A stretch of 64,000 nt of DNA from Cupriavidus campinensis (GCF_905397395.1 NZ_CAJPVH010000012.1:1-64000); one strand, 5' to 3'; positions 43,523 through 52,352 are shown, numbered from the stretch's first letter. Program-made: numbers and translations. The notes: a model not told the origin generated them from the sequence alone.

Positions 43523-43720
43523 TCGGCGGCTGCGATCTATGACGCCGCCAATGACGTCAACGCGGCGGGAGAGAGCGGCCACAAGTTGTCCGCTTTCCTG
43601 ATTGGTGACTACTTCTTCTCCAAACGGACCGACACGTGCGTCGCGGCGACCTACAACACCTTTGCCGACCAGGTGGCTTTGCGGAGTGCACCGCTCTGGG
43701 GTCGTACCGCAACCGCTTGA
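43523..43720 (+). pseudogene. Porin fragment (Gram-negative Porin_4 type)
   Basis: An open frame of 65 residues without start: YDAANDVNAAGESGHKLSAF, then LIGDYFFSKRTDTCVAATYNTFAD, then stop TGA at 43718. The stretch LSAFLIGDYFFSKRTD resembles the strand near the end of Burkholderiales trimeric porins, which read .....DYALSKRTD.Y. Only this segment is recognisable; the N-terminal four-fifths and the last strand are lost. A decayed porin gene, probably once part of an uptake locus. Confidence 0.55.
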
Positions 43721-43781
43721 TAAGGTCTTCCGCGGGTCCACTGTTCCAGCGAGAACGAACCGAGGCGGAGAACCGCAGCTC

Positions 43782-44666
43782 CTACGCCAATCGCAGATCC
43801 CGCAACATATCAAGGACGTGTTGCGTGGAACGCTCAACATACCCCGCACGATGTGCAATGCCGAGCCGACGCCACAACGCCGGGCGCAGCGGACGCATGA
43901 CAATGCGTTTGTCGGGCGATGGCGCGGTCGCCTCATGGGGCAACAGCGCGGCGCCGTAACCTGCCGCTACCAGACTCTTGATCGCGTCGTTGTAGTTGAG
44001 CTGAATGCGAGGCGCGGGATGATACCCCCCGGTCGCAAACCACTCCATAGTCAGGCGTGAAAGACGCGTGGTCGCGTCATTGAGAATGAGAGGTCGGGCA
44101 GCGAGCCATTCAGGTGTGACGCGGGCCGGGCACTGCCAATGCGCCGGTACAAAGGCCATCACGGGGTCGCGCCTCCAAGGCTTGATCACGAGTCCGGCCA
44201 CCGGGGGCTGGGGCAGAGCGACCAGTCCAACGTCCAGCGTCCCATCCGCCAGTCGGGACAACGTTTCATGTGAAGTCAGCACTGCAACTTGAATGTCGAT
44301 AGCGGGATGGTGCTGGCGCAGCACTTCAAGCGCTTGCGGCAACAGGTGCGCGATCGCGCCAGTCGACGCACCGAGCCGCACGCGCCCCTCGAGCCCCTGC
44401 ACCTGGCGTTGAATATCGTCTAACGCCCGCTCCGTATCGGCCAACAGTCGGCGCGCGCGCTCCACCAGCACCTCTCCTATCGCCGACGGCTTGACATGTC
44501 CGCGCTTCCTTGACAGGAGTGGAGCCCCAATGCGTTCTTCAAGCTCGGCGATATGGAGGCTAACCGTTGGTGGCGCCAGGTGCAATGCACGCGCCGCCTC
44601 GGCAAAAGATCCGCGGTCTGCAATGGCGACCAGAGTGCGCAAGCGGTCCAGGCTGATCTCTCGCAT
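43782..44666 (-). CDS. LysR-type regulator divergent from argC2
   Basis: 294 residues from ATG 44666 (TTG 44678 possible). Helix-turn-helix ISLDRLRTLVAIADRGSFAEAARALHLAPPTVSLHIAELEERIGAPLLSRKRGHVKPSAIGEVLVERA. Effector domain GRVRLGASTGAIAHLLPQALEVLRQHHPAIDIQVAV and LADGTLDVGLVALPQPPVAGLVIKPW. Divergent from the arginine-type reductase gene at 44803, with two tandem T-N11-A-like dyads between; likely its activator. Confidence 0.9.
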   Translation of the reverse strand: MREISLDRLRTLVAIADRGSFAEAARALHLAPPTVSLHIAELEERIGAPLLSRKRGHVKPSAIGEVLVERARRLLADTERALDDIQRQVQGLEGRVRLGASTGAIAHLLPQALEVLRQHHPAIDIQVAVLTSHETLSRLADGTLDVGLVALPQPPVAGLVIKPWRRDPVMAFVPAHWQCPARVTPEWLAARPLILNDATTRLSRLTMEWFATGGYHPAPRIQLNYNDAIKSLVAAGYGAALLPHEATAPSPDKRIVMRPLRPALWRRLGIAHRAGYVERSTQHVLDMLRDLRLA

Positions 44667-44679
44667 GTCGGCGTCCAAG

Positions 44680-44709
44680 TTCAGGAAAACTGAATGTTCA
44701 GGTTATGAA
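44680..44709. promoter_or_regulatory. Two tandem LysR-type dyads upstream of argC2
   Basis: TTCAGGAAAACTGAA (44680-44694) has perfect arms TTCAG/CTGAA and fits T-N11-A or wider; TTCAGGTTATGAA (44697-44709) has arms TTCA/TGAA. They lie in the divergent region just upstream of TATATT at 44721 (candidate -10 of argC2). Confidence 0.6.
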
Positions 44710-44802
44710 ATTCAACTTTCTATATTGTAGCGGCCCATGAATCATAAGGGCTCGTTCTTCGTTTTGCTTCTCGCAACCCACAGTCAGCGGAGTATTTCAC
44801 GT

Positions 44803-45726
44803 ATGAGCTCTCCCGTTGTTTTCATCGACGGCGACCAAGGCACCACCGGGTTGCTAATCCACGAACGGCTGCGTAACCGGACCGACATCAGACTCATCAC
44901 GCTTGCTGCTGCGGAGCGCAAGGATTTGCGGCGTCGCGCAGAAGCCATCAACGCCTGCGACATCGCCATCCTCTGTCTGCCGGATGCCGCCGCGCGCGAG
45001 GCAGTGGCCACGATTGTCAATCCTGCGGTTCGAGTCATCGACGCAAGCTCCGCCCACCGTACCCGGCCGGACTGGACGTACGGATTTCCGGAGATGATGG
45101 CGGGGCAGGCTGAGAGCATCGCAAACGCACGTCGGGTCACCAACCCCGGGTGCTATCCGACCGGTGCGATTGGCCTGCTGCGTCCGTTAGTGCAGGCTGG
45201 GCTCATACCGGGCGATTACCCCATCAGCATTCATGCGGTATCCGGCTACTCCGGACGCGGACGCGCCGGCGTGGCGGAATATGAGGGACCGGGAGCCTCC
45301 AACGCGCCTTCATACCAGGTCTATGGCCTGGAACTCGCGCACAAGCACACGCCGGAGATCCAGCAGCACGCCGGGCTCGCGCAGCCTCCCATTTTCGTTC
45401 CTGCATACGGAGCGTTCCGCCAGGGCATCGTGCTGACCGTGCCGCTGGCGCTGCGCCTGCTGGCACCTGGCGTGAATGGCGACACGTTACATGCCTGCCT
45501 CGCGCGCCATTATTCCGGGGCGGACCACGTACATGTCTTGCCGCTGGAAGAGTCGCGCGTCCTGACGCACCTGGATCCGCAAATGCTCAACGGTACGAAC
45601 GACATGCGCTTGAGCGTATTTCCTGGCATGGAGTACGGGCACGTCCTCCTGTCTGCGGTGTTCGATAATCTTGGGAAGGGCGCATCCGGCGCCGCGATTC
45701 AAAACCTGAACCTGATGCTTGCGTAG
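44803..45726 (+). CDS. argC: N-acetyl-gamma-glutamyl-phosphate reductase, type 2
   Basis: 307 residues from ATG 44803 (a frame extends up to 44737). [19 protein letters not shown] at the NADP site, SSAHRT, and the catalytic Cys117 in [16 protein letters not shown]. Length and [11 protein letters not shown] fit the shorter ArgC2 class rather than the 340-residue class. Third step of arginine synthesis, reducing N-acetylglutamyl phosphate. It stands alone with its own LysR, unlike a housekeeping argC, so it may be a second copy or act on a related acyl phosphate. Ends 20 bases before the next convergent gene. Confidence 0.9.
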   Translation: MSSPVVFIDGDQGTTGLLIHERLRNRTDIRLITLAAAERKDLRRRAEAINACDIAILCLPDAAAREAVATIVNPAVRVIDASSAHRTRPDWTYGFPEMMAGQAESIANARRVTNPGCYPTGAIGLLRPLVQAGLIPGDYPISIHAVSGYSGRGRAGVAEYEGPGASNAPSYQVYGLELAHKHTPEIQQHAGLAQPPIFVPAYGAFRQGIVLTVPLALRLLAPGVNGDTLHACLARHYSGADHVHVLPLEESRVLTHLDPQMLNGTNDMRLSVFPGMEYGHVLLSAVFDNLGKGASGAAIQNLNLMLA

Positions 45727-45745
45727 CAATCGACACCGATGCACC

Positions 45746-46618
45746 TCAGTCCTCGGTCTCAAAGCGCGCCACGATGGCATCGATCATCGCCCGAACCCTT
45801 GCGGTATGACGGAGGTCCTGGTGGGTGACCAGCCAGACTTCGTAGGCTGATCCCCGCGAAAGTTCGGGCCAGATCCTTACCAGCCCATCCCGCTCGCCCA
45901 TATGCACCGGCACCTCGCCAATGCCGATGTCGGCACGGATCATCGCGCGCAGCATCAGGCTTGAGTGCACGCTGGCGACGATGCGCCCCGCATGTATAGG
46001 CTCGCCCACCAGCGTGGGCCGGCTGTTGCCTGACAGGAACGGCTGGTACAGCACGAGATCGTGTCCCGACAATCCCGTGCCACGTTCGGGCCCGCCGTGG
46101 CGCCTCAGGTAATGCTCCGTTGCATAGAGCCCCACGCGCCAGCGGGCCAGCCGTCGCGCCACCAGGTCGGGACTCTCTGGCTTCTGCGTACGAATGGCGA
46201 TATCCGATTCGCGCCGAGCGAGGCTGAGCATCTGCGTGGAGGTGCTCAACTGCACCCTGACGTCCGGATGCTCAGCATGCAAGCTGGCAATTGCAGGGAT
46301 CACGAACGCGAGTGCAAGCGAATCAGTCGTGGTCACCCTCACCTCACCCGCCAGCCGATTGTCCACACCCTGTGCCTGCCTGGCCAGTTCATGCGCGGAC
46401 TGCTCCATCTTCTCCGCTGCCTTCAGGACGCTCTCGCCTGCAGGTGTGAGGGCATAGCCATCCGACGCGCGAAAGAACAAGGTGGCGTTCAATGCGTGCT
46501 CAAGCGCGGCAATGCGCCGTCCTACCGTAGCCTGGTCCAGCCCCACTACCTTGGCGGCCTTGCGCAGCGTGCGTTCACGCTGCACCGCAAGGAAAACCCG
46601 TGCGTCATCCCAATTCAT
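45746..46618 (-). CDS. LysR-type regulator divergent from quinone reductase
   Basis: 290 residues. MNWDDARVFLAVQRERTLRKAAKVVGLDQATVGRRIAALEHALNATLFFRASDGYALTPAGESVLKAAEKME is the DNA-binding part, of the class with VGRRI in the recognition helix. Effector domain GEVRVTTTDSLALAFVIPAIASLHAEHPDVRVQLSTSTQMLSLARRESDIAIRT. It likely controls the neighbouring quinone oxidoreductase. An ATGC-N6-GCAT dyad lies in between. Confidence 0.9.
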   Translation of the reverse strand: MNWDDARVFLAVQRERTLRKAAKVVGLDQATVGRRIAALEHALNATLFFRASDGYALTPAGESVLKAAEKMEQSAHELARQAQGVDNRLAGEVRVTTTDSLALAFVIPAIASLHAEHPDVRVQLSTSTQMLSLARRESDIAIRTQKPESPDLVARRLARWRVGLYATEHYLRRHGGPERGTGLSGHDLVLYQPFLSGNSRPTLVGEPIHAGRIVASVHSSLMLRAMIRADIGIGEVPVHMGERDGLVRIWPELSRGSAYEVWLVTHQDLRHTARVRAMIDAIVARFETED

Positions 46619-46633
46619 GCTGTCGGCCCTGTG

Positions 46634-46647
46634 ATGCGTTTTTGCAT
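46634..46647. promoter_or_regulatory. Dyad ATGCGTTTTTGCAT
   Basis: Arms ATGC/GCAT around GTTTTT, 16 bases upstream of the LysR start, in the divergent space to the quinone reductase. Candidate LysR site. Confidence 0.4.
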
Positions 46648-46757
46648 TCGAGAAGCTGAATATTGCCGCACCAGTTCATCGGTGCGCAACTCTATACTCG
46701 CTGCCAATGGCCGGACACCTGTCGTCCGGCGCGCGTGCGATCCATCAGGGACTGACA

Positions 46758-47741
46758 ATGAAAGCCATCACTTTCGCTGAATTTGGCGATGCCGACGTTC
46801 TGGAACTCACCGACGTGCCGGACCCGGAGGTCAGGCCCCATGACTTGCTGGTGCGCAACCGTGCCGCCGGTCTCAACCGCGCGGACCTCACGCACAGGCG
46901 TGGCGGCTACGGGCGCGCGAACTTCGGCGATTCGGACCTCATGGGCCTGGAGATCGCCGGCGAGGTGATTGCGATGGGCTCCGAGACGCAGGGTTTCGCC
47001 ATTGGCGACCGCGTCATGGGAATCGTGGGCGGCGGTGGTTACGCGGAACTGGCACGCATCGACTATCGCATGGCCATGCACATTCCCGATGGGCTGGACG
47101 ACGTACATGCGGGTGCGTTGCCGGAAGTATTCGTCACCGCCTGGGAAGCGCTTGGTCATCTCGGTCGGCTGACATCAGGCGAGTCAGTGCTGATCCATGC
47201 GGCGGCTGGTGGTGTCGGCTCGGCGGCGGTGCAACTGGCGCACGCGCTAGGCGCCAGGGTCCTGGCAACGGCCGACGGCAGCAAGCGCGAAGCCATACTC
47301 GGCTTCGGCGCGGATGTCGCTATTGACTACAAGACCGAAGACTTCGAGGCGGTGGTAGATAGCGTCACCGAGGGGCGCGGCGTCGATGTGATCGTCGATT
47401 TCGTCGGCGCGCCCTACCTGGCACGCAACATCCGCTCCCTGAACTCTGGCGGCCGGCTGGTTCAAGTTGGCATCCTTGGCGGCATCGAGGGCGCCGAGCT
47501 TCCGCTGGACAGGCTGCTCTACCGGCACCTGCAAATCATGGGAACGGTCATGAAATCGCGCCCGCCAGCGGTGAAACATGCCATGACTCGCCGGTTCGCC
47601 GATACGTGGCTCCCCCGATTTGCGAGTCACAGCCTGGCGCCCGTCATCGACAGCACGTTTCCGTTGAAAAATGCAGCAGATGCGCATCGCCGTATGGAAT
47701 CCAACCAGAATATCGGGAAGATCATGCTGACGATGGCGTAG
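46758..47741 (+). CDS. NAD(P)H-quinone oxidoreductase, PIG3 type (zinc-independent MDR)
   Basis: 327 residues from ATG 46758. MKAITFAEFGDADVLELTDVPDPEVRPHDLLVRNRAAGLNRADLTHRRGGY, GLEIAGEV, SGESVLIHAAAGGVGSAAVQLAHALGARVLATA (NADPH site), and the missing zinc ligands place it in the QOR/PIG3 branch of medium-chain reductases. Reduces quinones or similar electrophiles. Divergent from its LysR partner. The upstream GG repeat region has no clear ribosome site beyond CAGGGA. Confidence 0.92.
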   Translation: MKAITFAEFGDADVLELTDVPDPEVRPHDLLVRNRAAGLNRADLTHRRGGYGRANFGDSDLMGLEIAGEVIAMGSETQGFAIGDRVMGIVGGGGYAELARIDYRMAMHIPDGLDDVHAGALPEVFVTAWEALGHLGRLTSGESVLIHAAAGGVGSAAVQLAHALGARVLATADGSKREAILGFGADVAIDYKTEDFEAVVDSVTEGRGVDVIVDFVGAPYLARNIRSLNSGGRLVQVGILGGIEGAELPLDRLLYRHLQIMGTVMKSRPPAVKHAMTRRFADTWLPRFASHSLAPVIDSTFPLKNAADAHRRMESNQNIGKIMLTMA

Positions 47742-47803
47742 GTCACGGGGCTGTGCCTGACATCCTTGCAGCGCGCGCGATGCTTTCGGCGAAGAGCGGG
47801 GCG

Positions 47804-48043
47804 GGGCTTGTCAGGTGCGATCCGGCGCGCATCCAGCGGCACCAGGTTGCTGCCCCGGCGCACCGGATCGTAAGTGAAGGCCGCCAGGTAACCATCATCC
47901 TCGGTACGACCACCCGGCTTTGGCACGAAGGCGGCCTCACCAACGATCTGGTTGCCCAGGTCATGGCGCGTGTATCGGCCGGTCTCGGTGTCGAGCTTGA
48001 GCACCGTGTTGAACACCGCCGAAGGCGGGTTGGCCTCCTTCAA
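47804..48043 (-). pseudogene. Carotenoid oxygenase C-terminal fragment
   Basis: The minus-strand frame 48043-47804 reads FNTVLKLDTETGRYTRHDLG, then QIVGEAAFVPKPGGRTEDDG, then YLAAFTYDPVRRGSNLVPLDAR. This is the near-C-terminal part of carotenoid cleavage oxygenases (relatives read KYDLETG...GE..FVPR.G...EDDGWL...VYD.....S.L.VLDA). No catalytic His-iron residues, start or upstream domain remain. A degraded gene, next to the quinone reductase 3' end. Confidence 0.55.
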
Positions 48044-48130
48044 AAGCTGCGCTGTGAAACATCAACGGAGCGTATCTTTCTGGGTCGGCAACGGGGTTTC
48101 CGGCCCCAAGGCCCGCCGCGTCGCCGTACT

Positions 48131-48358
48131 TCAGTCGGCCGTTGCAGCCATGTGGGTACGCGCGGCGTAGTCGATTCTGGTGCACTCGCAGCCGGCGAGA
48201 TCTAGTGTTACAAGCGTCGCCCTTTCGCTCCGGGCCAATGCCGTTCCGGCAACGACGGCCGCATCGCGATCTGCATGGTGCGAATCGGCGTACCGCGCGC
48301 CTTCATGAATCACGTCCCAGCCGCCTCGGTACGGTGCCACCAGTATCGGTGTCGTCAT
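48131..48358 (-). CDS. DUF2188 small protein, second copy
   Basis: 75 residues from ATG 48358, with a GAGG-type site nearby upstream. Core VAPYRGGWDVIHEGARYADSHHADRDAAVVAG mirrors the 7266-7487 protein. The C-terminal half differs (ARSERATLVTLDLAGCECTRIDYAAR). Function unknown. The stretch upstream to 48739 holds one open frame on the other strand but no clear gene start. Confidence 0.8.
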   Translation of the reverse strand: MTTPILVAPYRGGWDVIHEGARYADSHHADRDAAVVAGTALARSERATLVTLDLAGCECTRIDYAARTHMAATAD

Positions 48359-48739
48359 GATGCTCCTCAACCGGCAGGTTTGCCGGAGAAACGATAGATG
48401 ACTGCATGGTAGAGGCCGGGGAATCAAGTTCCCATAACAGAACACCGCGGCCGCATAGAAATTGCGTAAACGTGGGGGCGAATAGCCTGGATCGTTTCGC
48501 GGCTTCCAAATGCCCTCGACGACGGCAATCTGCTGATCAGCGGGCCTTTACAGGAATTTGATCGCGTTCGATGGCGTCTTGATGCCGGTTCTACCCCATT
48601 CTGCGTACGCTTGAAGCGGGGCAGTACGGAATTCCGAGTGGCGTGGCTGCTGCACGAAGGGACGGCGTGCGAGTCTGGCCGGACTATTCATCGCGTTACC
48701 GTCGACTTGGTCGATGTGACATCTCAGACGAGGATAAAA

Positions 48740-48883
48740 ATGTGGCCCAGATTCTTACTTGGCGGCCTTGCGATATTGGCGCTGATTGCCTTGTTCTGGT
48801 TCCAGTTCCGACTGACAAACACGGTATCCCGCGAGGAAGATATCGCCGCTGACCATCTGGAACATAAGACAAAGTCGCATTGA
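48740..48883 (+). CDS. Small membrane protein, 47 residues
   Basis: ATG 48740 is preceded by GAGGATAAAA. The product has one hydrophobic helix (LLGGLAILALIALFWFQF) and a short charged tail (RLTNTVSREEDIAADHLEHKTKSH). The same frame is open upstream to 48470 without a standard start and reads like protein there (NALDDGNLLISGPLQEFDRV), so this could also be the tail of a degraded larger gene. Function unknown. Confidence 0.5.
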   Translation: MWPRFLLGGLAILALIALFWFQFRLTNTVSREEDIAADHLEHKTKSH

Positions 48884-48901
48884 TCACGCCATTGATCACG
48901 C
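48878..48901. repeat. Perfect 12-base tandem duplication
   Basis: CATTGATCACGC occurs twice in a row, overlapping the stop codon of the small membrane protein gene. A simple duplication or an old excision footprint. Confidence 0.7.
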
Positions 48902-49107
48902 GTCAGCGTGAGCCTGCACGGCTTTTTCGACCATAGGACATCCGCAATTTTCGCGCAGCAGATCAAAAGGCGCGTTCGCGCGGCAAGAAGTTTTAGTACT
49001 ACTCAGGGAACGCTGCGATAGCGTCACACCGGCGGCCTGGCAACAAGCGCTGAATACCACACACCCGTTTTGCCGCCTTCACGGCGACGGCCGCCGGTGC
49101 ACAGACC

Positions 49108-50106
49108 TCAGTTGGCGGTGATGTTCTTCGCCTTGACGATGGCGCTCCAGCGGTCGTAGTCCTTGTTCAGGCGCGCCTGCATCTGCTTGCCGTCCTGGAA
49201 CGCGGCGATGGCGCCGGCGCTCACCAGCTTCTGCTGCAGTTCCTTGTCGCCGGTGACGATCTCGCGGGTCTCGCTGGCAATGCGGTCCACGATGGCCTGG
49301 GGCGTCTCCAGCGGCGCGATCAGCCCGCCCCAGGAGTCGAAGTCGAAGCCCGGGAAGCCCTGTTCGGAAACCGTCTTCACGCCGGACAGCAGCACCTTGG
49401 CGTTCGGCGAACTCAAGGCAATCGCCTTGAGCTTGCCCGCGCGGATGTGGGGCAGGGCGGCTACCACGTCGGCGAACATGATGCCGACCTGTCCGCCCAG
49501 CAGGTCTGCAACGGCCGGCGCGCTGCCGCGGTACGGCACGTGCTGCATGTCGAAGCCGCCCAGGTCCTTGAGCTGCTCCATGGCCAGGTGCCCGAAGCTG
49601 CCGGTGCCGGAGCTGGTGTAGTTCAGCGGCGTCTTGCTGGCCTTGGCGAAGCGGATCAGGTCTGGCAGGGTCTCCACGCCAGGCACCACGGCGGGGTTGA
49701 TGACGACGGCCATCGGCAGCACGTAGACAGTCGCCACTGACAGGAAGTCCTTCTTCACGTCATAGGCGTTGTTCTTGTACATCAGCGGCGCCAGCAGGGC
49801 CGGCATGCCGAACATCGACAGGCTGTAGCCATCGGCGGGGCTCTTGATGAAGCTGGCCGTGCCGATGGAACCCGACGCGCCCGGCTTGTTCTCGATAATG
49901 ACCTGCTGCCCAAGCCGCTCCGACAATTTCTGCGCCACGATCCGGGCGGCGGTGTCCGTGGGGCCGCCCGCCGGGAACGCGACGGTCATCTTGATGAACT
50001 TCTCCGGCCAGCCGGTCTTGGCCAGCACGGCGGGCATCATCGACGCCAGGGAGGCCGCGGCGCCGGCCTTGAGGATCTGGCGGCGGCTGAGTTGCAGCTT
50101 GGTCAT
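49108..50106 (-). CDS. Bug-family substrate-binding protein, second copy
   Basis: 332 residues. The signal resembles a twin-arginine leader (SRRQILKAGAAASLASMMPAVLA). Bug features: KMTVAFPAGGPTDTAARIVAQKLSERLGQQVIIENKPGASGSIGTASFIKSPADGYSL and NYTSSGTGSFGHLAMEQL, QHVPYRGSAPAVADLLGGQVGIMF. Binds a carboxylate in the periplasm; no membrane subunits nearby. Co-directional with and 37 bases downstream of a CaiB-type gene, like the first module at 34984-38173. Confidence 0.93.
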   Translation of the reverse strand: MTKLQLSRRQILKAGAAASLASMMPAVLAKTGWPEKFIKMTVAFPAGGPTDTAARIVAQKLSERLGQQVIIENKPGASGSIGTASFIKSPADGYSLSMFGMPALLAPLMYKNNAYDVKKDFLSVATVYVLPMAVVINPAVVPGVETLPDLIRFAKASKTPLNYTSSGTGSFGHLAMEQLKDLGGFDMQHVPYRGSAPAVADLLGGQVGIMFADVVAALPHIRAGKLKAIALSSPNAKVLLSGVKTVSEQGFPGFDFDSWGGLIAPLETPQAIVDRIASETREIVTGDKELQQKLVSAGAIAAFQDGKQMQARLNKDYDRWSAIVKAKNITAN

Positions 50107-50143
50107 GGGTCTTGTCTCCAGTCTGTTGAATTGAATATCGGGA

Positions 50144-51358
50144 TCAGATCACGCCTCGGGATCGCAGGCCCGCGATAGCGTTGTCGTCGAGTTGTAGCAC
50201 TTCCTTGAAAATTTCCGTGGTGTGCTCGCCCATATGGGGCGGCGGACGGCGCACGGGCAGGCGCTGGCCATCCATCGCATAGGGTGGGGCCAGCACGGCC
50301 TGCGCACCGGCCTCGGTGTCGTGGAAATGGTGCAGCAGCCCCGCGTCGGCGGTGCGCTGGGACTGCAGCGCGTCGAGCATGCCCAGCACCTCGCCGCAGG
50401 GAATCTGGGCGGCGGTCAGCCGCTGCAGTAGCTCGGCCCGGGTGAAATGACGCAGGGTTTCGCGCAGCGCGGCCAGCAGGGTGTCGCGATGGGCCGAGCG
50501 CGCCGTGTTTGTCGCAAATCGCGGATCTTCCGCCCATTCAGGACGGCCGATGACCTCGCGGCAGAATCGCTGGAACTGGCCGTTGTTGCCCACGGTAATC
50601 ACAAGCGGGCCGTCGGCGGCCTCGAAGACCCCGTAGGGAACGATGGACGGATGGGCGTTGCCGAACTTCGGCGGGTCGCCGGCCTTGAGCAGCGCCTCCA
50701 TGCCGTAGTACGACGTGATCATCAGCCCGCAGTCGTAGAGGGCCATCTGCACATGGCGTCCGCGCCCTGTGGTGTGGCGCGCGAACAGCGCCGCCAGGAT
50801 CGCCTGCCCGGCGTACATGCCGGTGAACATGTCCACGGCCGCGACGCCGAACTTCAGCGGCCCTTGCCCGGCCTCGCCGTTGGTGGCCATCACGCCGGCT
50901 TCGCCCTGTACCACGAGGTCGTAGCCCGGACGCTCGGCTTCCGGCGTGAAGCGTGCGTAGCCGGAGATCGAGCAGTACACAAGGCCCGGATTGTCCGCGC
51001 TGAGCTGTTCGTAGCCCAGGCCCAGCTTTTCAGCGCCACCGACCTTGAAGTTCTGGATCACCACGTCGCTGCGCGCGGCCAACTGGCGCGCCAGCTGCAC
51101 GCCCTCTTCGCTCTGCAGGTCCAGGGTGACCGAGCGCTTGTTGCGATTGGCGCTATTGAAATAGGAGGTATTGCGCGTGCCGATCCGTACGCCCCAGTCG
51201 CGGGTGTCGTCGCCCCGCTCGGGGTGCTCGATCTTGATGACGTCGGCGCCGAGGTCCGCCAGGGCCATCGCACACATCGGCCCCGCCAGTACGCGCGAGA
51301 GGTCGAGAATGCGCACGCCTGCCAGCGGCAACGGCGCGGCTTGATCTTGTAGTGCCAT
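50144..51358 (-). CDS. CaiB/BaiF family CoA transferase, second copy
   Basis: 404 residues from ATG 51358; the open frame extends much farther upstream but the stretch before MALQDQ is antisense to the LysR gene. Motifs: GVRILDLSRVLAGPMCAMALADLGADVIKIEHPERGDDTRDWG, VIQNFKVGGAEKLGLGYEQL, GPLKFGVAAVDMFTGMYAGQ with the catalytic Asp in VAAVDMFTG, GRGRHVQMAL. Transfers CoA to an acid. Its partner is the downstream Bug gene; the LysR to the left side of the promoter is divergent. Confidence 0.93.
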   Translation of the reverse strand: MALQDQAAPLPLAGVRILDLSRVLAGPMCAMALADLGADVIKIEHPERGDDTRDWGVRIGTRNTSYFNSANRNKRSVTLDLQSEEGVQLARQLAARSDVVIQNFKVGGAEKLGLGYEQLSADNPGLVYCSISGYARFTPEAERPGYDLVVQGEAGVMATNGEAGQGPLKFGVAAVDMFTGMYAGQAILAALFARHTTGRGRHVQMALYDCGLMITSYYGMEALLKAGDPPKFGNAHPSIVPYGVFEAADGPLVITVGNNGQFQRFCREVIGRPEWAEDPRFATNTARSAHRDTLLAALRETLRHFTRAELLQRLTAAQIPCGEVLGMLDALQSQRTADAGLLHHFHDTEAGAQAVLAPPYAMDGQRLPVRRPPPHMGEHTTEIFKEVLQLDDNAIAGLRSRGVI

Positions 51359-51410
51359 GGTGATCTGTCTCCTGTCAGCGCATTGTCTATATGTTCCGAA
51401 TGATTGACAA

Positions 51411-51427
51411 TTGCTACCAATTAGCAA
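51411..51427. promoter_or_regulatory. LysR-type palindrome TTGCTA-N5-TAGCAA with adjacent -35
   Basis: Perfect six-base arms TTGCTA (51411-51416) and TAGCAA (51422-51427). TTGACA at 51404-51409 just left of it is a good -35 for the rightward LysR gene. Lies between the divergent caiB and LysR genes; fits T-N11-A. Confidence 0.65.
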
Positions 51428-51452
51428 CGCATATGAATATGGAAAGTTGACA

Positions 51453-52352
51453 ATGGACCTGAACGGGCTTTCCCTGCTGGTGGACATCATCGAGGCCGGC
51501 AATCTCAGCCGTGCCGCCGCGCAACTGGGCATGAGCCGCGCCAACGTCAGCAAGCGCCTCAACCACTTCGAGCGGCAGATTGGTGCGGAATTGCTGCGTC
51601 GCACCACGCGGCAGCTGGAGCCGACGGAGCTGGGCTGGCAGTTGTATGAGCACGCCCGGGCCATTCGCCACGAAGTGATGGCGGCGCAGGAGTCGGTGGA
51701 GAGCCTGGGGAAGCGGCTGAGCGGCACGGTCCGGCTCAGCGTGCCGAGCGGCTTCGGCCAGCACACGATGTCCGCGTGGTTCATCGAGTTCATGAACCTG
51801 TATCCGGCCATCACGCTGAACGTGGTGTTCGACAACGACATCGACGACCTGATCAAGGGTGCGGTGGATTTCTCCGTGCGCGTGATGGGCGATGCGCCCA
51901 CCAACGCCGTGGCCTGCAGCCTTGGCGACGTCGAGTACGTGGCCTGCGCCACGCCGGACCTGGTGCGCACCTGCGGCATGCCGCAGACGCTGGAGCAGTT
52001 CAAGGACCTGCCGCTGATTACTTCGGAACTGACGGGGCAGAAGTTGCATGCGGCGGGGCGGCCGGGTCCGGCAAGCCGGCAGCTCGACATCCGGCCCAGG
52101 CTGATGTCGGCCAATTTCTTCTTCCTGCGCGATGCCATCCTCCAGGGGCTGGGGGTTGGACTGGTGCCGCACTACATGGTGGACCAGGACCTCGCCACGG
52201 GGGCGCTGCTGCGCCTGCCGCTGCCGGCGGAGGATTTGTCCTTCCTCCGGACCACCATGTATCTGCTCTATATGCCGGCGCGCTACCAGACGCGCGCCGT
52301 GGTCACGCTGATCGCGTTTCTGCAGGATCGCGCAGCACGGCGGGGCACCTAG
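51453..52352 (+). CDS. LysR-type regulator of the second caiB-bug module
   Basis: 299 residues from ATG 51453. MDLNGLSLLVDIIEAGNLSRAAAQLGMSRANVSKRLNHFERQIGAELLRRTTRQLEPTELGWQLYEHA is the CrgA-like helix-turn-helix; SGTVRLSVPSGFGQHTMSAWFIEFMNLYPAITLNVVFDNDIDDLIKGAVDFSVRVM the effector start. Divergent from caiB with a palindrome between, so it likely activates or represses that operon. Its stop overlaps the stop of the convergent response regulator by three bases. Confidence 0.91.
   Translation: MDLNGLSLLVDIIEAGNLSRAAAQLGMSRANVSKRLNHFERQIGAELLRRTTRQLEPTELGWQLYEHARAIRHEVMAAQESVESLGKRLSGTVRLSVPSGFGQHTMSAWFIEFMNLYPAITLNVVFDNDIDDLIKGAVDFSVRVMGDAPTNAVACSLGDVEYVACATPDLVRTCGMPQTLEQFKDLPLITSELTGQKLHAAGRPGPASRQLDIRPRLMSANFFFLRDAILQGLGVGLVPHYMVDQDLATGALLRLPLPAEDLSFLRTTMYLLYMPARYQTRAVVTLIAFLQDRAARRGT

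Noticed and set aside
43508..43936. 142-codon minus-strand frame
   Set aside because: Overlaps the LysR 3' end and the porin fragment; sequence is not protein-like.
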